A DNA stretch of 64,000 bases. It comes from Streptosporangium roseum DSM 43021 (GTDB taxonomy: Bacteria; Actinomycetota; Actinomycetes; Streptosporangiales; Streptosporangiaceae). The notes beneath the pieces are model-generated. The model saw only the letters and a program-made list of their open reading frames with translations. It did no database searches and was not told the DNA's origin. Shown in pieces: positions 1 through 7,789 of the stretch. Position 1 is the first letter of the stretch, and each line of letters begins with the position of its first letter. The DNA is taken from NCBI RefSeq assembly GCF_000024865.1, contig NC_013595.1, positions 3,720,001 through 3,784,000 of the forward strand, in the 5' to 3' direction. A program made the position numbers and the translations under genes.

Positions 1-2412
1 GTCAACGGCGCGCACAACAGCTACCTCAAGGGCACCGTCGACGACATCCGCCTCTACCAGAAATCCCTGACCACAGCGGAGATCACCGCCCTCTACAGCG
101 GCGCCGCCCAGACCGCCACGGCACAGGCGCCCGCCGCCGGCACCCAGGCCACCACCGAAACCGGCGGAGAGGTCTGCACCGCCAAGACGGCCCCGGTCAG
201 CTTCACCGTCCCCGGTACCCCGACCGAACCGCCCGCCGAAGACGTCCGGCACCTGACGCTGCTGAAGGACAACTTCGTCATCAAGTCGGCGAAGACCGAT
301 CCCACCGCCTGCGATGGCGCACCATGCACGGTGACCGACGACACGGTGATGCGGATCGGCGGCACCGGCGCCGACAAGACCGCCGCCGTCATCGGATTCA
401 GACTCGATGAGCTCCCCGACGGTGCGACCTTCACGGAAGGCACTCTTAAGCTCGGCATCCCGGCGTGTCCGGCAGGCACCTGCCCCACGGACGCGGTCAT
501 CACCGCCACTCCACTCAAGAGCCCGATTACGAGCGAGTCGAAGGGTTCGGACCTGGCGAGTGACGCCGACCCGGAGGCGACGCCGTACTCGCTACCGTTG
601 GTCGGTCCACAGGCCGACATCGTTGGAAGCGAGTATCAGTGGTTGTTGCTCACATCCAACAAGGACGAGATCATCACCTTCGCGGATGCGGCGGCCGCCG
701 AACAGCCCTCGCTCGCGCTTACCTACCTGCCCGCCGGACCGCCGAGCAAGGTGCTCAACCTGAATGCCTCCGGTGGTGACGCCAGCGCTGTCGCCAGTTG
801 GGGCCTGCCGGAATCCAACGGCGGCATGGCGATGCTGGACGGCTACGACGTCGAAGTGGTCGACAATGGCGGCACTGCCGTCAAGACGGTGCAAGTCAAG
901 GACCCGTGGGCGGCAATTAGCGGCCTGGCCAACGATGTCACCTACACCATCAAGGTACGGGCTAGGACTGCATTCGGTGTCAGCGACTGGGAAGTGGCCA
1001 CCGCCATGACCAAGGCGGTCCCACCGCCTCCGGTGCCGCGTCCGGCGACGGCGTGCATCCCCTTCCTTGACACACCGCCTTCGGCTGCGAAGAGCGTGTC
1101 AGCCTCGGAATCGGGGGCACAGGAGTACATCGACCGCATCCAGGCTTATTACCAGGCACAAGACGCCGTCCTCGAAGGCCGGGCCACCACCATCTGGGAT
1201 GCCCCCGGCGTCACCGCGAACGCACCCAGCGCGGCCAAGCTGTCGCTGCTGAACACTGCTCTCATACAGGAGCGAGAGGCACTGGCGCAGGACGGTAAAA
1301 CCAGGTCCGGCTCATCGGTACAGCTGGCCAATACGGTTGTGCAGGCGATCCCGGATGGCAGCGTCCGCGTCACCGCCGAGGTCAAGCGCACCTGGACCGA
1401 AACGAGCGGATCCACGTTCGACGCCGCTCGGGCTCGATCCGCTACGGGTACGACGGGGACGATCGAACCCAGCGAGGCGAGCATTTCGATCTTCGTGTTC
1501 GATCGCTGCGGCAATGTCACCATCATTGACGTCCCGTTGGAGGTAAACGAGGATCCCACTGACCATACGGACCGTGCCGCCGGCGGTGCCGCCGTTCCTC
1601 CGCCGTGTCGTTCCGGAACGCCTGGCTGCAGCAGGTCAACGGAAGAGCGGACTTCATGTTGGACTGCCGACCAAAGTCTGTACTGCGAGATGCGGCAACA
1701 GCTTGGCCGGAAGAACTGGTGGCTTCTCACCTCGGGCTACGCCGAGTGGGGACCTCACGAAGGTATAGGCGCCGGCTGTCCTCGGGAGTGCGACGAGTTC
1801 CCGGAGCACCGCTGGAAGATCAACAGGTTCCACAGCTTCATGCACGTGTATCCCTCCAACGGCCGGAAGGAACTGGACACCCCGTTCGGCCGTGCATTCT
1901 CCAAGGCGCTCTACGCCAACTCCGCCAAGCAGGGCGGCATGGAGTACCGTTCGAAAGGCTGCTTCCGGAAGCAGACCATAAAAGGCGAAATCAAGGGCAC
2001 GATAGGGCTGATGTGGGAGCAGCTCGGAGTCTCGGGTGACAAGACCGTGAGCGGTGAGATCGCCGAAGGCTGCACCAAGGACCTCCTGCTGAAGAACAAC
2101 GACCGCAACAATCCGACGAAAATCTCGGATGCGACCGGAAACGTTCAGGCGAGATGCACTGTCCCGGTTTTCGGCGAGTGCGGGATCGAAAGATATACCC
2201 ATCACTTCACCGCCAATATATGGGCGTACTTCAGCGTGAAGACCACTGATCCGAAGACCAAGAAGACATCCACCAAGAAGTACTCGGTGAAGGCCAACCA
2301 CTCGACGGACTGTTACGTGTCGCGCTACCGCAAGAACCCTAACGAAGTGGTGTCGCGCCCGCTGAAGTGCGAACCTGTGATTCAGCAGCTCGTCGCGGGA
2401 ACGCTAGACTAA
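1..2412 (+). CDS. Large secreted multidomain protein, 5' end outside window (LamG, DNRLRE-like, FN3)
   Basis: The reading frame is open from base 1, so the start lies upstream; 803 residues are visible. Residues 1-33 look like the end of a LamG/concanavalin-like domain (VDDIRLYQKSLT, then AEITALY). Residues about 80-240 resemble a DNRLRE-type beta domain, and 245-335 form a fibronectin type III domain (GYDVEVV, YTIKVRART). A proline linker and about 460 residues of unrecognised sequence follow, including a C-terminal Cys-rich part (about 560-803) with no family I can name. The product is probably extracellular and may bind carbohydrate, which is inferred from the domains. Base composition is visibly less GC-rich than most of the window, which suggests acquired DNA. 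It is not a transposase or a classical Rhs toxin, although the unmatched C-terminus could be an effector. Confidence 0.75.
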   Translation, partial: VNGAHNSYLKGTVDDIRLYQKSLTTAEITALYSGAAQTATAQAPAAGTQATTETGGEVCTAKTAPVSFTVPGTPTEPPAEDVRHLTLLKDNFVIKSAKTDPTACDGAPCTVTDDTVMRIGGTGADKTAAVIGFRLDELPDGATFTEGTLKLGIPACPAGTCPTDAVITATPLKSPITSESKGSDLASDADPEATPYSLPLVGPQADIVGSEYQWLLLTSNKDEIITFADAAAAEQPSLALTYLPAGPPSKVLNLNASGGDASAVASWGLPESNGGMAMLDGYDVEVVDNGGTAVKTVQVKDPWAAISGLANDVTYTIKVRARTAFGVSDWEVATAMTKAVPPPPVPRPATACIPFLDTPPSAAKSVSASESGAQEYIDRIQAYYQAQDAVLEGRATTIWDAPGVTANAPSAAKLSLLNTALIQEREALAQDGKTRSGSSVQLANTVVQAIPDGSVRVTAEVKRTWTETSGSTFDAARARSATGTTGTIEPSEASISIFVFDRCGNVTIIDVPLEVNEDPTDHTDRAAGGAAVPPPCRSGTPGCSRSTEERTSCWTADQSLYCEMRQQLGRKNWWLLTSGYAEWGPHEGIGAGCPRECDEFPEHRWKINRFHSFMHVYPSNGRKELDTPFGRAFSKALYANSAKQGGMEYRSKGCFRKQTIKGEIKGTIGLMWEQLGVSGDKTVSGEIAEGCTKDLLLKNNDRNNPTKISDATGNVQARCTVPVFGECGIERYTHHFTANIWAYFSVKTTDPKTKKTSTKKYSVKANHSTDCYVSRYRKNPNEVVSRPLKCEPVIQQLVAGTLD

Positions 2413-2510
2413 GCCGGAGCGTTCTTATTATGTGGCGGCAGGATGTTTTGAGACGCATCCTGCCGCCGGTCTCGGCTGAGACAAGTAACAATACGAACTC
2501 CTGGAGTGCC

Positions 2511-3365
2511 ATGGCAGTGAAGGCGGGCAGCGTTCGCCTGTGGAGCGTGGCCATCGTCGTGGTCGTGGTGCTAGCTGGCCTCGGCCTGCTGCCCGTGGCC
2601 GTCCGAACGCCTTCCTCGGACCTGTGGAAGAACACGTATGACACCAAAGACGTCTGGCGGGTTCTCGTGAACGGCTTCGCCTCGGTCAACCCTGACTACG
2701 CGGTCGACTTTCGGGAGTCGCGCAGAGAGGATGCAGATATATCAAGCCGGGGCGGCGATCTGCGGCTGGTGCTGTCACCCATGCAGGGGCAGTTGGGCAA
2801 TGACCTTCGGTTCGAGACGTCGGTGGGACTGCTCCCGGACGGCTCGATCAAACTGCCCAAGCTGTGGAGTTCGCGAGTCTCGGCGGCTTTCAGAAAGCTT
2901 GCGTTCAAGACCGAACCCGTCGAGGACATGCTGGCCGAGGTTCGCGGACCGTTCTGGGCAACCGCCATTGCCTGGTTCAAGCACCCCCTGACAGAGATGG
3001 AAGTGGAAGCGATCTGGCCGCACGACGTGGAGACGGTCTTCTTCCCTCCCTCAGCGCGAGGTGTTGAGGCGCCCCCGATCACATGGTCGGCGACGACGTC
3101 CTGCCATTCTCGGGCACTCCAAGAGTGCGAGCAGATCCTTTCCAATGTTGGCCAGTTTCAGCTCTGGGCATCCAGCCTCACCCAGAAGGACCGTGGCCTC
3201 CTTGAGTTGGTGGGTCTAGATGGCGACGAGATCGAGAAAAGAGCTGCGTCCGGCCGTATTGCGGGGATCCTTGTGACCGGCGACGTCTCCGGGATTCGCA
3301 AACTGGCCAAGAAACCTGCCGTTGAGGACGTCCAGGTGGTCGAGGTCACGCGTATGTGGGGGTAG
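2511..3365 (+). CDS. Membrane-anchored protein of unknown function
   Basis: This 284-residue protein starts at an ATG preceded by GGAG five bases upstream; the frame is open further upstream without a better start. One hydrophobic helix lies at residues 11-31 (WSVAIVVVVVLAGLGLLP). The rest is a mixed soluble domain, probably outside the membrane, ending VEVTRMWG. I recognise no family. It lies 98 bp downstream of the LamG/FN3 gene on the same strand and shares its lower GC, so the two may be co-transcribed and arrived together. The C-terminal part (GRIAGILVTGDVSGIRKLAK) reads like a regulatory or sensor fold such as the extracytoplasmic part of anti-sigma-like proteins, but this is only a guess. 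Confidence 0.6.
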   Translation: MAVKAGSVRLWSVAIVVVVVLAGLGLLPVAVRTPSSDLWKNTYDTKDVWRVLVNGFASVNPDYAVDFRESRREDADISSRGGDLRLVLSPMQGQLGNDLRFETSVGLLPDGSIKLPKLWSSRVSAAFRKLAFKTEPVEDMLAEVRGPFWATAIAWFKHPLTEMEVEAIWPHDVETVFFPPSARGVEAPPITWSATTSCHSRALQECEQILSNVGQFQLWASSLTQKDRGLLELVGLDGDEIEKRAASGRIAGILVTGDVSGIRKLAKKPAVEDVQVVEVTRMWG

Positions 3366-3700
3366 TCACTATCTAGATGTTCTGCGGCTTCGGAATTATT
3401 GCATGGATGGGGATTTCTAGGTGTTTCCGGAGCCGCTGAGAGGCTTGGCGAGGACGTCTTCCGCTGGCGGGCAGATATCTTGATCAGTCCCTGCATGACA
3501 GCCGTGCTCCGGCTCCGGGGTGAGGAGATGTGCAGGCGAAGGCATCACAGGGGGATCAGCTAGAGAGCGATGTTTGAGACCTGTGGAGCGACAGGGAAGG
3601 GTATACCTTCCCGCTCGATCGTTTGAGGGCTCACACACATGGCTGACACGCCAATGTCGGCTGGGAAGGCGCACTCGATGCTCACCGTAGTCTCTGCCCC
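3366..3700. other. Intergenic gap, no gene seen
   Basis: These 335 bases lie between the membrane-anchored protein and the IS256 remnant. Frames here are short or only antisense. I see no clear terminator or promoter. The stretch probably contains the decayed upstream part of the insertion sequence. Confidence 0.4.
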
Positions 3701-3903
3701 CGTCGTACGGCCGACGGCACCATCTCCGCCTCGCTGATCGACGAACTCGTCCGCGAAGGTGCCCGCCGCATGCTCGCCGAAGCTCTCAAGGCCGAGGTCG
3801 ACGCCTGCATTGCCGCCTTCGCTCGCCTGGTAGTGCGCAACGGCCACCACACCCCGCGCGAGATCCTCACTGTGGCCGGCGCGATCAAGTCCGCGCGGGT
3901 GAC
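3701..3903 (+). pseudogene. IS256-family transposase fragment
   Basis: In this frame the translation reads SLIDELVREGARRMLAEAL, then EAEVDA-like KAEVDACIAAF, then RLVVRNGHHTPREILTVAG. This is the N-terminal block of IS256-type (mutator) transposases. Two defects are visible. About ten residues normally present between the AAF and RLVVRNG segments are missing, and homology stops after AGAIKSARVT where the catalytic DDE domain should begin. It is therefore a remnant. It ends 12 bp before the stop of the converging DUF5946 gene, so an insertion or deletion probably happened right at that gene's 3' end. Confidence 0.75.
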
Positions 3904-3914
3904 GTGTCCGGCTC

Positions 3915-4427
3915 TCAGGTTTCCGGTCTTGCCAGGGCACGGGTGTTCCATCGGCGGATCGTGGCGTGGTGCGGCTCCCACGACCGCCACACGTCGCGGC
4001 CCCAGGCCCAGGAGAGTCGCTCGTGCTCGACCGCGTCGCGGGCGGCGAGCACGTCGACGGCGGTCGTCGGGCCGAGCCGCGGCGGAGGTTCCAGCCGGTG
4101 GAAGTAGTCCGGGCGGCCGGCCATCATCTGCTTGTGCAGCGCTGCGCCCTCTCTCGGGTCGGCGCCGTCTTCGACGAACAGGCACAGCGTCATCAGGCAC
4201 AGGGCCAGGCCCTGCACCTCGCGACGGCTGCCGCCGCCGGGGTGTTGCGCGATGTAGGCGTCCACGACCAGCTGATGGACGTGGCGATACTCGGCGACGG
4301 TGTACGAGCGCGCCAGCAGCTCGCCGTAGCGCCCCCAGCACTCGGCCGACGCCCCGCACTCGTCGGGGAACGGCCCGCCGGTGGCCGGAGCCACCAACCC
4401 GCATCCGGGGCAGGTGGTCGCGGTCAT
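3915..4427 (-). CDS. DUF5946 family protein
   Basis: The product has 170 residues from the ATG that begins MTATTCPGCGL. The CPGCGL zinc-knuckle-like start and the downstream block HQLVVDAYIAQHPG are characteristic of DUF5946 proteins, whose function is unknown. Residues 70-110 carry LALCLMTLCLFVEDGADP, and the C-terminus is Trp-rich (WAWGRDVWRSWEPHHATIRRWN). The frame is open upstream for another 78 codons of low-complexity acidic repeats (EPYEADAEPYEE), so a longer N-terminus cannot be excluded. I chose the internal ATG because family members begin just before the CPGCG motif. The gene converges on the IS256 remnant. Confidence 0.6.
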   Translation of the reverse strand: MTATTCPGCGLVAPATGGPFPDECGASAECWGRYGELLARSYTVAEYRHVHQLVVDAYIAQHPGGGSRREVQGLALCLMTLCLFVEDGADPREGAALHKQMMAGRPDYFHRLEPPPRLGPTTAVDVLAARDAVEHERLSWAWGRDVWRSWEPHHATIRRWNTRALARPET

Positions 4428-4553
4428 CGGGACCCGCTCGACCGGAGGTCCGGCACCGGCCCACCGCGGCCGGCACAGGGGACGACCGGGGTGGAGCCGT
4501 CTCCGGCCGCGGCCCCTCGGGGGATCGTCTCGGTCACGGTTCTCTCCTTCTTC

Positions 4554-4595
4554 CTCGTACGGCTCCGCGTCCGCCTCGTACGGCTCCGCTTCCGC
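4554..4595. repeat. Two tandem 21-bp repeats
   Basis: The unit CTCGTACGGCTCCGC followed by GTCCGC or TTCCGC occurs twice in a row. Read on the minus strand it would encode an EAEPYEA-like acidic repeat upstream of the DUF5946 start. The wider gap 4428-5058 has no gene I can support. Confidence 0.7.
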
Positions 4596-4855
4596 GCTCG
4601 TGTGCGGGGCGGTGGCGGCCGTTCCGTCCCCGCACACGTTCGACGGACGCGGGTGGGGCACCGCCGGAACGCTCCGGATCCGGAGCGGCCGCCCTTCGTG
4701 CGACGCTCCTGATCTTGACGCTGTCCGTGGACGCGCGGTCCGCCGGTGTCGTCGGCCACGACGCTACGGACTGCCGTAACGTCAGGGTCAAGTCGCGGAC
4801 GGGACCGCGCCGGCAGGCTCGGCCTGGTCTACGCGCCTCTCCCTCTTTCTGGTCT

Positions 4856-4947
4856 TCGAAGCACGGGTCCTCTTCCTGCTCTCCGAACGACGGGTCCCTC
4901 TTCCTGCTCTTCCTTCCTGGCCTTCGAACCACGGGTCCCTCTTCCTG
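4856..4947. repeat. Degenerate triplicated repeat in a gene-free stretch
   Basis: Three imperfect copies of a segment around ACGGGTCCCTCTTCCTG occur near 4856, 4883 and 4922, in two cases preceded by TTCGAA. They lie in the 631-bp gene-free interval 4428-5058. No coding frame with actinobacterial codon usage is convincing here. Confidence 0.55.
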
Positions 4948-5058
4948 GGCTTCGACCCGCCGTCCTGGCCGTCGAACCGCGGGACGCCTGCCAGGACGGC
5001 GCCGTTCCCCCCGATGGAGGGCCACGGCGCCGTCCCGGACGCGGGATGACCGGATGGG

Positions 5059-6501
5059 CTATCCGCAGTGTTCGAAGGGGCTGTTGTAGGTGGACGAGCC
5101 GGCCTTGCCGCCCCATTTGACGCATTTGCCGGCGGCGGCGGCGCGGACCGGGCCGGCGTAGTAGGTGAAGCTGCCGCTGTCGGTGATGCGGGTTTTGCCC
5201 TGCACTTCCAGGTAGGCGGTGGTGGCGGTCGCCGTGCCCAGGGAGGATTTCTTGATGGTGGCGACGCAGTTGTTGCCGTTGGCGTTGTTGTAGAGCAGGT
5301 AGGCGGTGCCGGCGGTGCCCAGGGCGGCGGAGTCGATGACGGTGTAGCCGCTGCCGCAGACCGACTGCGCGGTGTGCGGGTTCGTGCCGCCTCCGCCGCT
5401 GTTACCGGTGACGAACTGCATGTACTTCGTCCAGTTCCAGTTGGGACCCGGATCGGTGTGGTCGGTTCCCGGCACCTGGTGGTGCCCGACGATGTGGGCG
5501 CGGTCCTTGGGGATGCCGTAGCGGTCGGCGATGTTGCGGGTCAGCGCGGCCGAGGAGCGGTACATCGCGTCGGTGAACCAGGACGCGTTGTCGACGTAGC
5601 CCTCGTGCTCGATGCCGACCGACCGCCTGTTGAAGCTTCCGGCGTGGAAGGCCCGGTTCTTCTCGCGGACCATCTGGGTGACGTCGCCGTCGGAGGAGCG
5701 CACGACGTAGTGCGCCGAGACCTGGGCGGCGGGGTTCTGGAACCAGGAGATCGTCCCGGCGTAGGAGCCCTGGGTCACGTGGATGACGATGCGGTCGATC
5801 ACGTCACCGGACGGCCGGCTGGAGACGGCGTAGTTGCCGGAATTGGCCGGCGCCCAGTGGGCCGAGGGGTAGTCCACGGCCGCGGCGGCGAAGGTCCGGT
5901 CCAGATCGCGGGCCTTGGCGTAGTCGCCGCGGTCGGGCTGTACGGCCTGCGCGGTCACGGTCACGGTCTCGCCGTCGGGGGTGGCGGCGCGCACGCCCGT
6001 GGCGAGCAGGTCGTAGACGGTGTCGGCGTACAGCCGGGCCACCTCGGGGGAGGAGGCGTTGCCGTACTCGGCCACGGCGGTGTACCACTTGCCGGCGTCC
6101 TTGCGGGCGGTGGCGTCCAGTCCGAGTGCGTCGGCGTGGGCGCGCAGCACCGCGGCGCCGCCGGTGATGTTGGCGGCGTCGTCGGCTTTCAGCGCCGGCA
6201 GCGGCTGTCCGGTCAGCTTGGCGGCCTGCTCCAGGGTGTGGGTGGTCGGGTTGCTGACCAGGTGCATCACCCCGTAGCCGCCGCTGGCGCTGGGGGCGCC
6301 GTCGTGGCCGTCGAGATGGGTCTCGGCGTAGGCGAGGGTGACGAGCAGGTCGCGGGGGACCTCGTAGGTCGCGGCCGCGCGGGTGAAGGCGTCGGCCAGG
6401 GGGGCGGCCGGAGCGGCGCTCGCGGGCGGCCCGATCAGGAGCGACAGGGGGATGAGCGAGCCGGCCAGCAGTGCGGCCGGACGACGGAGGCGGGCCTTCA
6501 C
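5059..6501 (-). CDS. Secreted N-acetylmuramoyl-L-alanine amidase with SapA-like C-terminal domain
   Basis: This 480-residue protein starts at GTG behind AGGAG. It has a signal peptide (residues 1-29, ending PASAAPA) and then a helical domain (about 35-190) with VPRDLLVTLAYAETH that resembles lysozyme/transglycosylase or cell-wall hydrolase N-domains. An Amidase_2 domain follows at about 235-370, with VIHVTQGSYAG, SVGIEHEG and HIVGHHQVPGTDHTDPG, the last holding the expected zinc and catalytic histidines. Residues 380-480 match the spore-associated protein A type (VCGSGYTVIDSAALG, LLYNNANGNNC). The enzyme should cleave the stem peptide from peptidoglycan outside the cell. The C-terminal domain is identical to that of the upstream M23 gene, and the two are probably co-transcribed or at least co-regulated. 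Confidence 0.88.
   Translation of the reverse strand: MKARLRRPAALLAGSLIPLSLLIGPPASAAPAAPLADAFTRAAATYEVPRDLLVTLAYAETHLDGHDGAPSASGGYGVMHLVSNPTTHTLEQAAKLTGQPLPALKADDAANITGGAAVLRAHADALGLDATARKDAGKWYTAVAEYGNASSPEVARLYADTVYDLLATGVRAATPDGETVTVTAQAVQPDRGDYAKARDLDRTFAAAAVDYPSAHWAPANSGNYAVSSRPSGDVIDRIVIHVTQGSYAGTISWFQNPAAQVSAHYVVRSSDGDVTQMVREKNRAFHAGSFNRRSVGIEHEGYVDNASWFTDAMYRSSAALTRNIADRYGIPKDRAHIVGHHQVPGTDHTDPGPNWNWTKYMQFVTGNSGGGGTNPHTAQSVCGSGYTVIDSAALGTAGTAYLLYNNANGNNCVATIKKSSLGTATATTAYLEVQGKTRITDSGSFTYYAGPVRAAAAGKCVKWGGKAGSSTYNSPFEHCG
5063..5394. repeat. 332-bp perfect direct repeat, copy 1 (SapA-like domain of the amidase)
   Basis: By eye these 332 bases are identical to 6577-6908, offset 1514 bp. 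Homology stops abruptly just inside the glycine linker. The repeat encodes the C-terminal SapA-like domain and implies recent duplication or gene conversion. Confidence 0.9.
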
Positions 6502-6569
6502 GGGTTCTCCTCGAAGGGTGGGGGGTTCGTCGAAAGGCCGCCTCCGGCAGGGGAGGCGGCGCTCACGCG

Positions 6570-7598
6570 TCAGCTGCCGCAGTGTTCGAAGGGGCTGTTG
6601 TAGGTGGACGAGCCGGCCTTGCCGCCCCATTTGACGCATTTGCCGGCGGCGGCGGCGCGGACCGGGCCGGCGTAGTAGGTGAAGCTGCCGCTGTCGGTGA
6701 TGCGGGTTTTGCCCTGCACTTCCAGGTAGGCGGTGGTGGCGGTCGCCGTGCCCAGGGAGGATTTCTTGATGGTGGCGACGCAGTTGTTGCCGTTGGCGTT
6801 GTTGTAGAGCAGGTAGGCGGTGCCGGCGGTGCCCAGGGCGGCGGAGTCGATGACGGTGTAGCCGCTGCCGCAGACCGACTGCGCGGTGTGCGGGTTCGTG
6901 CCGCCTCCACCGCCGCACTTGTTCTTCGAGGTGAGGGTCTGGATCGGGTAGCCGAACGTGGTCCCGTTGAAGACGGCCTTGCGGATGTTGCCGGGGTAGC
7001 CCTCGCCCTGACGTACCTCGTAGTGCAGGTGGGCCGAGACGTTGTTGCCCGGCTTGCTGGTCTTGCCGACCGTGCCGATCTTCTGGCCCTGGGAGACCTT
7101 GGCCCCCGCGCTCACCGATCGCGAGTTCAGGTGCGCGTAGAAGGTCGTCCAGCCGCCGCCGTGGTCGATCTTGACCAGGTTCCCGTATCCGTTGGTCGAT
7201 CCCTGGTGGGAGGAGATGACCACCGTGCCCGCCGCAGCCGCGACGACGGTGTCTCCCAGATCGGCGTCCGCGGAGCTGCCCCGGTTGAAGTCGATCTCGT
7301 AGGCCCTGTGGGCGCTGCTTGCGCTGCTGTTGCCGGCCCAGGACTGGCCGCAGGGGAAGGGGAGCTGGAAGTTGGTGGAGGCCATGACCCTCACCGACTG
7401 CTCGGCCACCGCGGCCTCGTTCGGCGGGTCGTTGTTCTCGGCTCCGGCGGTCGGCGTGGGAGTCGGGCTCGACTGCGTGGCCGTCGGGGTCGGCGTGGGG
7501 GCGGCCGGTAGGGTCGCGGCGGCGGCGGACGTCGCCGCCCCCGATCCCAGGCCGAGCAGCAGGACTAATCCCGCCGTGAGCACTCCGTCGAGTCTCAT
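6570..7598 (-). CDS. Secreted M23 family metallopeptidase with SapA-like C-terminal domain
   Basis: This 342-residue protein starts at ATG with AGAAGGGA upstream. It has a signal peptide (1-28), then a Thr/Pro-rich linker (PTPTPTATQSSPTPTPT). An M23/LytM domain at about 90-225 shows AHRAYEIDFNRG, GDTVVAAAAGTVV and the catalytic HLHYEV motif; the zinc ligands therefore look intact. The glycine linker and residues 238-341 repeat the SapA-like domain of the amidase gene, 68 bp downstream. The likely role is glycyl or D-alanyl endopeptidase action on peptidoglycan during growth or sporulation. A divergent AfsR-like regulator shares the upstream region. Confidence 0.88.
   Translation of the reverse strand: MRLDGVLTAGLVLLLGLGSGAATSAAAATLPAAPTPTPTATQSSPTPTPTAGAENNDPPNEAAVAEQSVRVMASTNFQLPFPCGQSWAGNSSASSAHRAYEIDFNRGSSADADLGDTVVAAAAGTVVISSHQGSTNGYGNLVKIDHGGGWTTFYAHLNSRSVSAGAKVSQGQKIGTVGKTSKPGNNVSAHLHYEVRQGEGYPGNIRKAVFNGTTFGYPIQTLTSKNKCGGGGGTNPHTAQSVCGSGYTVIDSAALGTAGTAYLLYNNANGNNCVATIKKSSLGTATATTAYLEVQGKTRITDSGSFTYYAGPVRAAAAGKCVKWGGKAGSSTYNSPFEHCGS
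6577..6908. repeat. 332-bp perfect direct repeat, copy 2 (SapA-like domain of the M23 peptidase)
   Basis: This is the partner of 5063-5394. The first mismatch beyond it is at 6909, and the sequences then diverge into unrelated catalytic domains. Confidence 0.9.
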
Positions 7599-7789
7599 AT
7601 GGATCCCTTCTGCGGTGCGGGGGGTGAAGGTCCGGCTCGCGCTGTGCGCTGTCCGCCGGACCCGTCGAAAGGCTCGTGCTGGGGATCAAGAGTGCGAGGA
7701 ACCCATACAAAGAACATCCGAAATCGGTATAAAGGGCTTCCAACGCAACAACAACCGGTTGCCAGCCTCCGTTGAGGAGTACCTGTGTC
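7599..7789. promoter_or_regulatory. Divergent promoter region, M23 peptidase / AfsR-like regulator
   Basis: The segment around 7700-7745 is AT-rich compared with its surroundings and contains TATAAA at 7728-7733, a plausible -10 region for the plus-strand regulator. No riboswitch of the ydaO type, common upstream of actinobacterial wall hydrolases, was recognised. Confidence 0.35.

Noticed and set aside
3770..5089. 439-codon plus-strand frame following the transposase motif
   Set aside because: Only the first 45 codons match IS256 transposase. The remainder is an Arg-rich antisense reading of the DUF5946 gene and low-complexity DNA.
7599..7789. ydaO-type (c-di-AMP) riboswitch upstream of the M23 peptidase
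   Set aside because: Actinobacterial wall-hydrolase genes often have one, but the 190-bp leader lacks the conserved blocks and shows no long structured region.
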